NCBI RefSeq assembly: GCF_900239935.1
Contig: NZ_LT965929.1
Span: forward strand, 597,001-661,000
Origin: Pseudoalteromonas carrageenovora IAM 12662
Lineage (GTDB): Bacteria; Pseudomonadota; Gammaproteobacteria; Enterobacterales; Alteromonadaceae
Direction of reading: 5' to 3'
Length of the DNA stretch: 64,000 bases
This document shows, one piece after another, positions 1-7,889 of the stretch. The notes beneath the pieces were generated by a model. That model ran no database searches, was not told the origin of the DNA, and worked only from the letters and a program-made list of their open reading frames with translations. The translations under genes and the position numbers were made by a program. Each line of letters starts with the position of its first letter. Position 1 is the first letter of the stretch.

Positions 1-1
1 T

Positions 2-211
2 AAAACAATTAAGCCAGGCATTCGCTTTAACATCACGCTTGATAACGCACTAGCGGCAAACGTGATTACCGATGCTGAGCACGCTCAGTTAATTGATTAC
101 AACATAAAACGTGAAAAAGCGATTCGTGTAGATGAGTTCGACTTTGACATGAACTTACTAGATGACAACGCACAACCAGTTAATCCACTTAAAAGTGTAG
201 TTAACCAATAA
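2..211 (+). CDS. fadE: acyl-CoA dehydrogenase, C-terminal fragment (FadE-like)
   Basis: Only the last 69 codons lie in the window, so the 5' part is cut by the window edge. The visible tail has the pattern found at the C-terminus of FadE-type acyl-CoA dehydrogenases (the DUF1974 region): an ALAANVIT stretch, an acidic and Leu-rich helix, then AIRVDEFDFD near the stop. FadE oxidises acyl-CoA to 2-enoyl-CoA in the first step of fatty-acid beta-oxidation. The flavin and catalytic domains are outside the window, so the call rests on the tail alone. Two terminator-like hairpins follow the stop. Confidence 0.55.
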   Translation, partial: KTIKPGIRFNITLDNALAANVITDAEHAQLIDYNIKREKAIRVDEFDFDMNLLDDNAQPVNPLKSVVNQ

Positions 212-229
212 AATTAAATTCAATGATGC

Positions 230-256
230 AAAGCGCCCGCAGTATCGGCGCTTTTA
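230..256 (+). terminator. Rho-independent terminator after the fadE-like gene
   Basis: Inverted arms AAAGCGCC and GGCGCTTT are followed by a T-rich stretch, 19 bases after the stop codon at 209-211. Confidence 0.7.
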
Positions 257-278
257 TTCTTGGAAAGTATTAGTGTGG

Positions 279-314
279 AGCCCCGCTTGTGTAAAAACAA
301 GCGGGGCTTTTTTA
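279..314 (+). terminator. second strong terminator; its 3' arm is repeated at 6705
   Basis: A perfect 12-bp stem (AGCCCCGCTTGT and ACAAGCGGGGCT) is followed by six T. Its 3' arm and tail (300-316) recur exactly at 6705-6721, on the far side of the integron and transposon island. Confidence 0.8.
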
Positions 315-316
315 TG
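300..316. repeat. 17-bp direct repeat, left copy
   Basis: The 17-mer AGCGGGGCTTTTTTATG is identical at 300-316 and 6705-6721. The two copies bracket the integrase, the attC array and both transposase relics. Only this left copy is part of a complete terminator hairpin. Confidence 0.7.
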
Positions 317-393
317 TGTTTTTTAAAGTAGAGATAGATAGCGGTGTTGGTCTTAAAGCGAATATGTATGTGTAGAGGATTAAAAAGAGACGC

Positions 394-1623
394 TTATAAT
401 CTTGAAAAAGGGCTAACAACCCCGTTAGCACCTTGTTGTAAAACATGAGTATATATTTGTGTAGTACGCACATCGCTGTGACCTAGTTGTGTTTGTACTG
501 TACGTATATCAGCGCCGCTTTGCAGCAAATGCGTAGCGAAAGAGTGGCGCAAAGTATGTGGGGTAACGTGTTTATTAATATGTGCATCAAAAGCGGCTGT
601 TTTTAACAGCGCGTTGTAATTGCTTTTCATCGATATGATGGCGTCTCAATTGCTTACTCTCAGGATCAAGACTTAGGGCCTGTTTATCTTTCGAGGTTAA
701 ATTTGCAGCAGTGTGTTTGGTATTTAGGCAAGGCAGAGCCTATGTAGTGTGGTTATTCCCCATAAATGGGCAATAACGTAGCATTAATGCCAAACAGGCG
801 CTGCCCAAAGGGTTCTTCCTAGGGGCTATTTACTCTTTGTTGCTCAATTTTTACTTAGCCCACTAGGTTACAAACCTCACGCCGCGATTAAATAGCCCCT
901 AGATTGAACAAATTTTAATCCTGAAAGGTCAACAGGCCCTGATTTATGTGATGAAAATAAATATTGCCAACCTAACTGTTTGTTATGGTTTGGATATTTT
1001 TTACGTAACAAATGCGGCATATAAGCGCCGCTATATAAGGGGTTTTTCAGATCTAATTGCAGGTAACTATCAACTAATTGTATTTGAGAACGTAATTGCG
1101 GTATGAGCTCTACTGCAAGCGTTACAACACGATTTTTACCTCCTTTGCCATCCCAAATTCGAATGCAGCTATAGTCAAAGTCAATATCGTGAACTCGTAA
1201 ACGCAGTACCTCCATTAATCGCATACCACTGCCATAAAGTAATCCACAGGGTAAATAATGCTTAGCTACACAGTGTTTAAATAGCGCTGAAACTTCTGTT
1301 TGAGTAAGCACAACGGGTAGTTTTCTTGGGCGTTCACTTTTTACAAAGTCTAATGATAATGAAAGGGGGCTCTTAATTATTTCTTTATATAGGAAACTTA
1401 GCGCATTTAGTGCCTGCGCTTTTGTGCCTTGCGCTACGTTTTGCGAGTTTACTAAATGGTTCAAATACGATTCCACTTGAGTGTCTCCCATAGAGCTTGG
1501 GTGCTGCATATTATTAAAGCGGATATAGCTAGCTATCCAAAAAAGATAAGCTTCAATAGTGCTCTTTGCATACCGTTTGCTATACATATGGTCTTTAATC
1601 ATGGTTAGAAAGAGAGATTTCAT
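394..1623 (-). pseudogene. intI: integron integrase IntI, broken by a MITE and a frameshift
   Basis: Tyrosine recombinase of the integron type, which would recombine attI and attC sites. The N-terminal part (1623 down to 941) holds the SAM-like core-binding domain, the catalytic Arg in SGMRLMEVLRLRV, and the integron-specific insertion around RKKYPNHNKQLGWQYLF. The C-terminal part (674 down to 394) holds [27 protein letters not shown] with the catalytic Tyr, and the typical end [14 protein letters not shown] at 675-940 separates the two parts. Removing it together with one copy of the TA target rejoins HK-(L or S)-SLDPES in frame, as expected of IntI. A second lesion is one extra T in the run at 600-604 (plus strand), which shifts frame before KTAAFDAH. 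The gene is almost certainly inactive. A LexA box lies just upstream. Confidence 0.9.
675..940. mobile_element. MITE copy 1, inserted in intI
   Basis: Non-coding element of about 266 bp with terminal inverted repeats AGGGCCTGTT and AACAGGCCCT. An internal 14-bp perfect inverted repeat (CTAGGGGCTATTTA at 819-832 and its complement at 889-902) can fold into a long stem. It shares most of its length with 28044-28295 and, in opposite orientation, with 55825-56027. The target appears to be TA, as for IS630/Tc1-mariner-type elements; the right flank now reads TG. No transposase gene of that type is in the window, so it would need one in trans. Confidence 0.85.
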
Positions 1624-1650
1624 AAATGATATTCAACTTTTAAAAGCGTA

Positions 1651-1666
1651 CTGTATATATAGACAG
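1651..1666 (-). promoter_or_regulatory. LexA (SOS) box upstream of intI
   Basis: CTGTATATATAGACAG fits CTGT-N8-ACAG, the gammaproteobacterial LexA operator, exactly. It lies 28 bp upstream of the intI start at 1623. SOS control of integron integrases is established for vibrio and mobile integrons. Here the operator survives although the integrase is dead. Confidence 0.85.
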
Positions 1667-2026
1667 TTGTTCGTGTTTTGTCCAATAACATTATTAAAAG
1701 TCGTTTTGGTGTATTTTAACAACAATAACTTTACAAAATATGTAATTACTTGTTTACATGGAAGTTGTTTAGTGGAATTATTAAGCAATGTAATATACGC
1801 CGTTTTGGGGTGTTATAAACCCCCAAAGTGGTGTTCAATAAGCTGTTATGAGTTTTATCTAATTGGATTGTTTGTTGTAGCTAAAAGGATTTTTGCTAAA
1901 AGTATAGTCCTCTTTTCGCTTCATACGAGTTGAGCTAGGCTAATTTTATTTAGTAGCTCAAGTTAACCTTTATTTACAAATTGGGTGTTTACTATTAGTG
2001 TAGTGTTTTGAGTTAACGTAAGTTAC
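1667..2026. other. presumed attI and cassette-promoter region; no gene seen
   Basis: The stretch between the integrase promoter and the first attC is where attI and Pc normally lie. Core-like GTTAACC (1962-1968) and GTTAACG (2012-2018) are candidate recombination points, and an 8-bp inverted repeat (TTGAGCTA 1930-1937, TAGCTCAA 1954-1961) abuts the first. I cannot tell which is attI. The open frame at 1559-1933 overlaps intI, is rich in rare residues and has no homology I recognise, so I do not call it. Confidence 0.45.
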
Positions 2027-2123
2027 TCATAACAAAACAATTAAACGGACTACTAACAGCTGGCTGTGGTTCGTGCCTCACCAATTTTAGTCAGCTATTA
2101 TTAGCCGCTTATTGTGGCGTTAG
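2027..2123 (+). repeat. attC recombination site 1
   Basis: The R'' box CATAAC (2028-2033) is followed by an L''-like AATTAAACGGAC. The 3' end GCCGCTTATTGT pairs with it and leads into the R' core GCGTTAG (2117-2123). Length and architecture resemble vibrio and Shewanella attC sites. The cassette it closes is only about 105-155 bp and has no gene. Confidence 0.75.
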
Positions 2124-2453
2124 CAGGAATAGCATTTCTGTTGTTTAAATAAACTTGAATTCATCGCTTGGCATTTAATTCTTTGTGTTTCTTTTAAATT
2201 TTACGTTGAATTCAAAGTAGGGCGTTTCAATTTAAGTAGTTCAATCAATTAAGTTTTATAAAGTCCCAATTAATTATTTACCTTTTCTAAACAATCAATT
2301 AGTTTAGTGTAAATCAAATTACATAGTTACTTAAAAGCTTTGGGTTGTTCCTGCTAACAAGTAATTCAAACGGACTTAATAAGCTTGTCTCGTTTTTTGC
2401 AAAGAGCGCAAAAACCAATCCAATCTATTAAGCCCTTTAATTAAAGCGTTATG
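2124..2453 (+). other. gene-less integron cassette
   Basis: This stretch between the R' cores of attC 1 and attC 2 (about 330 bp) has no open frame of useful length on either strand; the best on the minus strand is under 12 codons. Cassettes of this kind may carry promoters or small RNAs for downstream cassettes, but nothing decisive is visible. Confidence 0.6.
2352..2453 (+). repeat. attC recombination site 2
   Basis: R'' GCTAAC (2353-2358) is followed by an L'' of the type AATTCAAACGGAC, imperfectly paired internal arms, and an R' core GCGTTATG (2447-2454). It is the same class as attC 1 (shared AAACGGAC) but with a different centre. Confidence 0.75.
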
Positions 2454-2530
2454 TTTCAATAGTAAATTGCATGTTTCGCAATTCAGTTCTAAAAGGTGTT
2501 TTAAATATAAATAATTAAGGAGAATACTTC

Positions 2531-3631
2531 ATGTTTAAATATAGCTTATTACTTTTGTCTTTCTTGTCGGCAATAGCAAGCGCAAATGAGAGCTGTGATT
2601 TATTATTACAACATGGCATTACCAATATAACTAGATATCAAAGTGCAGATCACGCAGTTGCATATAAATGGCACAAGCATTGTGGTTTGGATTTTAATAC
2701 CGTCAGCGACTCACAAGTTGCTAGAGCAAGCGCCACTATATTTGGGTATGGGAGTGGTTCTGCTGGCAGCAATAGTAACCAACAACGAGCGAAGCTCGCT
2801 AAGTGGTGCAATGAAAACCAACAATTTGCTGAGTCTCGATCTGACCTTTTTGCAGAGGCAGAGATACTTAGTGTTCCAGCTTTGAGTTCGTGGCAACAAT
2901 GTATTGCAATGTCTAGAAAGCAGATAAATATAGGTTTTCTTCCAAACGGTGATCACAATCAATTTGTACACTTCGAAATAGACTCAAGTCATGACGGAAA
3001 TCTAAAATATCTTGGTCTCGAAAAGCAAAACTATGAATGTACTGAACGAATGGTTCGCACTAATGGTAATAAAGTAGATACAAACTTGCAGCCGGAAATC
3101 ACAAACTCGAATATTCAAATTGACTGTAAACGATTGGCTCCTGAGATCACCGAGTCAGCAGGTATTGGAAAAATTAAATATGAAGCTGGATATATCTCAG
3201 TTAATACAAGTGGCCCATCATTTGCAATTGCATTCCCCAAAGTTGTAAGCACTTATTACGTCACTCCACCGAATAGCGTTTTAGCGTTTAATTCGACTAG
3301 ATGTCCTGCTGGATGGAGTCCTTATGAGCCTGCCTTTGGAAGATTTGTGAGGGGAATTGACTACAAAAATCAAAAAATTGATCCAGTTGGTAAGCGTAAG
3401 CCAGGAGATGTCCGTAGTGATACATTAAAAAGCCATTCTCATAGTTATGAGTATGATCAAAATAGACACAAAGGTGGCCATAATAGAGGTGGGCGAGCAG
3501 GTAATGAGAGGTTCAGTGCTTTTCGTACAGATTCTAATGAAACTCAAACTAGTAATACCGAAAAAACAGGCGTTACGGAGACCGCACCAAAAAGTGTCGC
3601 TCTACTCTACTGTGAAAGAACCATAAATTAA
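2531..3631 (+). CDS. cassette-encoded secreted protein with tail-collar-like C-terminal domain
   Basis: A 366-aa protein of unknown function, carried by an integron cassette. The N-terminus has a clear signal peptide (MFKYSLLLLSFLSAIASA, cleavage near residue 18) followed by a Cys-containing mature protein (CDLLLQ, HKHCGLDF, KWCNE), so it should be periplasmic or exported. Residues about 250-366 resemble the C-terminal collar or fibre-tip domains of phage tail and surface proteins: a start of the form VLAFNSTRCPAGW, then GRFVRGID, then a His/Gly-rich loop (LKSHSHSYEYDQ), ending PKSVALLYCERTIN. The start is supported by an AAGGAG-like site 8-10 bases upstream. Its attC follows directly after the stop. 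A surface-binding or exclusion role is only a guess. Confidence 0.7.
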   Translation: MFKYSLLLLSFLSAIASANESCDLLLQHGITNITRYQSADHAVAYKWHKHCGLDFNTVSDSQVARASATIFGYGSGSAGSNSNQQRAKLAKWCNENQQFAESRSDLFAEAEILSVPALSSWQQCIAMSRKQINIGFLPNGDHNQFVHFEIDSSHDGNLKYLGLEKQNYECTERMVRTNGNKVDTNLQPEITNSNIQIDCKRLAPEITESAGIGKIKYEAGYISVNTSGPSFAIAFPKVVSTYYVTPPNSVLAFNSTRCPAGWSPYEPAFGRFVRGIDYKNQKIDPVGKRKPGDVRSDTLKSHSHSYEYDQNRHKGGHNRGGRAGNERFSAFRTDSNETQTSNTEKTGVTETAPKSVALLYCERTIN

Positions 3632-3633
3632 AC

Positions 3634-3700
3634 ACATAACAAGTGCGTGCACGGGATGTTAAAAAGCTGCGCTTTTTTCCACCCGTGACGCAGGCGTTAG
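3634..3700 (+). repeat. attC recombination site 3
   Basis: A short attC of about 67 bp: R'' CATAAC (3635-3640), arms containing GTGCGTGCACGGG and CCCGTGACGCAG, and R' core GCGTTAG (3694-3700). It begins three bases after the stop of the 366-aa gene. Confidence 0.75.
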
Positions 3701-3706
3701 AAGCAC

Positions 3707-4120
3707 ATGAAGTATTCAATTAAACGACTAGCATCGGGAATCATTCAAATAAACTTAACCGTTGGTTTAGTTTTGTATTTTGTTACCCTCTATTTAATGC
3801 AATATTCAACATTACCTATCGTTGAGTTAGATGATCTCAATTTATATATTTACTTAGCTTCAACGACAACATTATTTTCTATCATTATCGCTTTATTTTC
3901 TGCATTACCGTTAATTGTATTAATGCTTAAATATAAATATTTTAGTTTATTTAGCTCTTCATTGGCATTTGGCATTCCTGCTTTTGTTATATTTTTAATC
4001 GAACCTGTTACTTTTCATCAGATAGCAATGTATATAAATCTAGCTATTGGTTTGGCGTTTTATTATTTTGTAAGCAGGGGGTATGGTGCTTCTAACAAGC
4101 CATTAAACAGGGACAAATAA
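3707..4120 (+). CDS. cassette-encoded small membrane protein
   Basis: A 137-aa very hydrophobic protein with about four predicted membrane spans (roughly residues 15-33, 45-75, 80-100 and 105-125) and a short polar tail GASNKPLNRDK. I recognise no family. The ATG is six bases after the R' core of attC 3, and the stop lies inside attC 4, which is the tight packing usual for integron cassettes. No separate promoter is visible, so expression probably depends on readthrough from the array. Confidence 0.65.
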   Translation: MKYSIKRLASGIIQINLTVGLVLYFVTLYLMQYSTLPIVELDDLNLYIYLASTTTLFSIIIALFSALPLIVLMLKYKYFSLFSSSLAFGIPAFVIFLIEPVTFHQIAMYINLAIGLAFYYFVSRGYGASNKPLNRDK

Positions 4121-4187
4121 CAGTTGGTTTTTGCTCCTGCGTCGCTTATTTTAACCAACTGTTGTTTGCCCGTTAATGGGGCGTTGG
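4090..4187 (+). repeat. attC recombination site 4
   Basis: R'' TCTAAC (4091-4096) is followed by AAGCCATTAAACAGGGAC. The 3' arm GTTTGCCCGTTAATGGGGC can pair with it, and the R' core is GCGTTGG (4181-4187). Internal arms CAGTTGGTT and AACCAACTG fold into a perfect stem. The last codons of the 137-aa gene overlap the site. Confidence 0.75.
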
Positions 4188-4495
4188 TATGACTCCCACT
4201 GTCAAGTTAAACGCACTGATCCCTGCCTAACTTTTTTAAGCCATAATTACTTTAGCTCGAATTAGAGCGAGTTAATACATAAGATGAAGCAAGTAATTTC
4301 GTCGGTTATCTTGCTGATATTCGTTGGTTATTACTATTTCTAGCAACAGAGCAGACCTTACTTATTCCGTCGTGGCACCTGTCTTCAGTCTATGTTCGTG
4401 GTTCAATGCAGCGTTAGCTGCATTGCCATCCTAACGCCGTCGGTGGTTGTGCCACACCCGATGCTTGATCCCATGCATTAACTCTAATTCGTTTA
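4188..4495. other. junction between integron array and transposase relics, with a strong hairpin
   Basis: No gene seen. The stretch holds a perfect hairpin with 9-bp arms CAATGCAGC (4404-4412) and GCTGCATTG (4417-4425) around the loop GTTA. Outside it are the inverted heptamers GTGGCAC (4372-4378) and GTGCCAC (4449-4455). It may be an end of the IS110 element, a REP-like structure, or a damaged attC; the sequence does not decide. Confidence 0.5.
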
Positions 4496-5500
4496 TCATG
4501 CGGGTACTCTTGCCAATCTAAGTTTTGCGTTCACTGGCGTAAGTACCACTTCTTTTGCAATGGCCCATATGTACGCAATCATTTCTCGGGCAATTGCGGT
4601 GACAACAAGGTTGTAGTGTTTCCCTTTGGCTATCATTTTTTTATAGCGCTTGCAGACCCTAAGTTGTGCTTTCCACGCAATATCAATAATGTCCTTTGGT
4701 AAACCTTCTTGTCGTTTTTGCATATCTGTCGATATATTTGCCGCATACCGATAAGTGTGTGCACCTTCAACGAGAAGGCGTCTTGCTCGGCCGTTTCCGC
4801 ATTTTGTGATAGCGCCAATATGGCGTTTGCCACCACTCGAGTGTTCACTGGGTACAAGACCGAGATAACTCATTAATTTACGGGGATGGTCGAAGCGCGA
4901 TAAATCACCAAGCTCAGCCACAACGCCGGTGGCGACCAACAAGCGAACACCTCGCATTGCTTGTATTGCTTTAACAACGGGATAATAACGCCATTGATGG
5001 ACGTGATGTGTTAGTTCATTGTCTAGTCTTTCAAGTCGGCTTATTCGCTCGGTAATTGTTTGTAAAAACTCTTGTAAGACAATGTGCTGCGCGGGATGTG
5101 GCAGCACAAGCTCAGTGAGCCAACGTAAATGTTTTTGTGACCAATTTGCGGTGCCTTTGTAATTAATATTATTGCGAAGCATCAACGCTTTTAATTGATA
5201 TTTAGCATCTTTTAAATCTTCCATGGCTATTTCGCGTGCGCGAGATAAATCGCGTACGGCTTCATCTTCAGGCTCGGGAACATAGATAGGTGTTAAATCT
5301 TCAGATTTAAGTAATTTAGCGAGCTTAAGGGCATCACGTTTATCGGTTTTAATCTTCTCGCCTGGTTTTTTAGGAATAAGAGACGGGGCAACCACATAAC
5401 AGCAATGGCCAAGGCTTGTGATTAATCTGTAAATCCAATAACCACAAGGGCCTGCTTCATAAACAAAGTGTAGCGTTGGAATAATAAACAAGACACCCAT
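4496..5500 (-). mobile_element. IS110-family transposase, N-terminally truncated
   Basis: A DEDD-type transposase that acts with a C-terminal Ser-containing transposase domain. Recognisable family blocks are [39 protein letters not shown], the middle coiled-coil part, [24 protein letters not shown], and [17 protein letters not shown]. Family members normally have about 60 further residues before LHFVYEAG, including the first catalytic Asp in a GIDVHK-like motif. These are absent, and the nine residues that replace them (MGVLFIIPT) look unrelated. The N-terminal break is close to the start of the divergent Y1 transposase relic. Probably inactive. Confidence 0.85.
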
Positions 5501-5569
5501 CTAAAATTTTGCTCTTTTCGAACTTGAAGGCTAGCCTTTGTTTAGTGCAAAAAACATGCAGGGTGTCTT

Positions 5570-6544
5570 ATGGCAATCGCAAGAAAGCGTCAAGTAAGTT
5601 TGGTTGATACAAAATACTATCACTGTATTTCACGTTGCGTGCGTCGTGCTTTTTTATGTGGTGAAGACCGTTTTACTGGTCAATCTTATGAGCATCGACG
5701 AGGCTGGGTTGAAGACAAACTGCTTGAGTTAGCTAAGGTATTTTGCATTGATGTCTGTGCTTATGCTGTTATGAGTAACCACACGCACTTAGTGTTGTAT
5801 GTTGATGATAAAAAAGCGAATAGGCTAAATGATAAAGCGATTATTATTCGCTGACATAAACTCTGTAAAGGCACATTATTAACGCAAAAATATGTACAAG
5901 GTGAAAAGCTAAGTAAAGTTGAACTTATCTTTTTTAATCAAACAGTAAAGCAATACCGAGAGCGCCTATCAAGTATCAGCTGGTTTATGCGGCTATTAAA
6001 TGAAGACATTGCTCGCAGAGCAAATAAAGAAGATAACTGCACTGGACGGTTCTGGGAGGGTAGATTCAAATCGCAAGCATTACTAGATGAAGCAGCCCTT
6101 GCGGCCTGCATGGCGTATGTCGATTTAAACCCTATTAGAGCTAAAATGGCTAACACTCCAGAGGATTCAGGCCATACCAGCATCAAACAGCGTTTAACGT
6201 ATGCAAAGGATGGTAAACAACCAAAACAACTACAGCGTTTTTCAGGCATGCCACGTAAGATAATGCCAAAAGGACTCCCGTTTGAACTTAGATCATACAT
6301 TGAACTTGTTGAATTAACAGGACGTTGTATACGAGAAGACAAGCGCGTTCATATTGATAATATGAACCTTCCTTTGCTAGAAAGGGTGAATATATCTTTA
6401 GAAAACTGGTTAAAGCTTACAACCCAATTTACGCGCGTATTTCATGGCGCAGTGGGCAGGCCAGCCTCACAAGAAGGTTATTGTGAAAACTTAAACCGAA
6501 AGCGCCGAGCGAATATCAGTAACTGCGAAAAGCTACTAGCATAA
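5570..6544 (+). pseudogene. REP-associated tyrosine (Y1, IS200-like) transposase with in-frame TGA
   Basis: A single reading frame of 325 codons interrupted only by TGA at 5852-5854. The stop falls in IIR-stop-HKLCKGT, where relatives usually have Trp (RWHKLFKGT), so one TGG to TGA change explains it. The first part holds DTKYYHCISRCVRRAFLCGED and the metal-binding His-x-His in AVMSNHTHLVL. The second holds GRFWEGRFKSQALLDE and the catalytic Tyr of AYVDLNPIRAKM. RAYT proteins mobilise REP hairpins. Cognate REP copies are not obvious here. It is divergent from the IS110 relic at 69 bp. Confidence 0.85.
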
Positions 6545-6704
6545 AACTTAAACTGTTCAGTAATAAATCACAACTGCACCATGCAGCCATTTTCATGCGT
6601 GCAATTTAGATTTAATAGGCAATGACTTATTTAATGGATGAAATGGAAATAACCTGGTGTAGTGATTTTGGCCACTACTTACATATAAAACTTATATAAA
6701 ACAC

Positions 6705-6721
6705 AGCGGGGCTTTTTTATG
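6705..6721. repeat. 17-bp direct repeat, right copy (half terminator)
   Basis: Identical to 300-316. The 5' arm of the terminator hairpin is missing here, so this looks like a broken or duplicated terminator tail at the right boundary of the island. Confidence 0.7.
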
Positions 6722-6786
6722 CCTTAGTTTTATTAAAAACGCCCAATAATGTTAAGCTATATAAAATTTAATTACTTATTATAGCA

Positions 6787-7743
6787 ATGGCATTTTATCT
6801 TCCTCTATTACAGTCTCGTTTTAAACATATTGAAGTTGGCGATACACTAACATCGCTTTGGAGTGGGTGCGGCAGTATTGTAGAGTGCATGCTTGATGAT
6901 GAGTCATGTGTTGTTAAGGCTATTAAAATACCACGATACATACACCATTCTAAAATTAAGCAAAGCGAATTTGCACTAAAAAGAAAACAGTACTCTTATA
7001 GCGTTGAATATAATTTTTATAAGCGTTACAGCCCGTTTTTACCTAGCACAGCAAAAAGCATCGAATGTATAAGTGCTATCAATAACGTTGATGAATATGC
7101 GCTGGTGTTTAAAAACTTTACCCAACATGGGTTTGTTCAAGCAGGGTCACAACATGTTCAAGCTATATTAAAGTGGCTGGCAAACTTTCATGCGTTTAAC
7201 TTAAATAAACCTGCTAACAGGTTATGGCAGCAAGGTAATTATTGGCATTTAAGCACACGACCCGATGAGTTTAATAAATTAAATGAACACGACGATAAAA
7301 AGTCCGATATTAAAAGTGCTGCACATAAAATAGATAAAATACTGCAAACATCACACTACAAAACGCTCATTCATGGCGATGCTAAACTTGCCAACTTTGC
7401 AGCTAATGAGCAAAGTGAAATACTAGGGTATGACTTTCAATATGTGGGGGCTGGGGCAGGGATTATAGATGTAATGTACTTTATGACCAGTTGCTTTAAT
7501 GATGAGCAGCTGCATGATAGTGCAGATGAATATTTAGCTTATTATTTTACGCATTTAAAAAGTGCGCTTACAATTTACCAGCCAGCTATTAATGCTGATG
7601 ATGTTACTGCTCAGTGGCAAAAATTATGGCCGCTAGCATGGGCTGACTTTTATCGCTTTTTAGCAGGGTGGAGCCCTGAACATTTAAAAATAAATAGTTA
7701 CATGCTTAAGCAGGTAAACACCTCGTTAGCAGGTAACATTTAA
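6787..7743 (+). CDS. aminoglycoside/choline kinase-like phosphotransferase
   Basis: A 318-aa protein of the APH/choline kinase-like fold, which moves phosphate from ATP to a small hydroxylated substrate. The catalytic loop LIHGDAKLANF gives H196, D198 and N203, and the metal-binding Asp is in GYDFQYVGAG (about D216). The N-terminal lobe is less conserved. The substrate is unknown; proteins of this kind are often annotated DUF1679 or EcKinase-like, and nothing here indicates antibiotic resistance. It stands alone between the island and upp. The start is the first ATG after the promoter-like AT-rich region; its ribosome site is weak. Confidence 0.75.
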   Translation: MAFYLPLLQSRFKHIEVGDTLTSLWSGCGSIVECMLDDESCVVKAIKIPRYIHHSKIKQSEFALKRKQYSYSVEYNFYKRYSPFLPSTAKSIECISAINNVDEYALVFKNFTQHGFVQAGSQHVQAILKWLANFHAFNLNKPANRLWQQGNYWHLSTRPDEFNKLNEHDDKKSDIKSAAHKIDKILQTSHYKTLIHGDAKLANFAANEQSEILGYDFQYVGAGAGIIDVMYFMTSCFNDEQLHDSADEYLAYYFTHLKSALTIYQPAINADDVTAQWQKLWPLAWADFYRFLAGWSPEHLKINSYMLKQVNTSLAGNI

Positions 7744-7828
7744 TAAACACAATGGATAGATGGTTTGCATAAATATCAATCAAATCAATGAATTTTGGCA
7801 CGATCTATGAAATCTTTGCTAAAACTAC

Positions 7829-7842
7829 AGGTCAAATGACCT
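7829..7842. promoter_or_regulatory. 14-bp palindrome before upp
   Basis: AGGTCAAATGACCT is a perfect palindrome followed by six T, 47 bases before the upp start. It could be an operator, a very small terminator of the upstream gene, or an attenuator stem with loop AAAT. Confidence 0.35.
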
Positions 7843-7889
7843 TTTTTAATATAAAATACCGCAAATTCTTGTATCAGTAGGTTTATATC

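Noticed and set aside
1559..1933. 124-codon open frame across the intI start and attI region
   Set aside because: It overlaps intI and its LexA box on the opposite strand, has no family resemblance and poor codon composition. Shadow frame.
5938..6342. Minus-strand 134-codon open frame inside the RAYT pseudogene
   Set aside because: It lies fully opposite the conserved transposase coding sequence. Shadow frame.
6659..6678. GTAGTG and CACTAC inverted repeat as a REP copy for the RAYT relic
   Set aside because: Only a 6-bp stem and no second copy noticed; too weak to call a REP.
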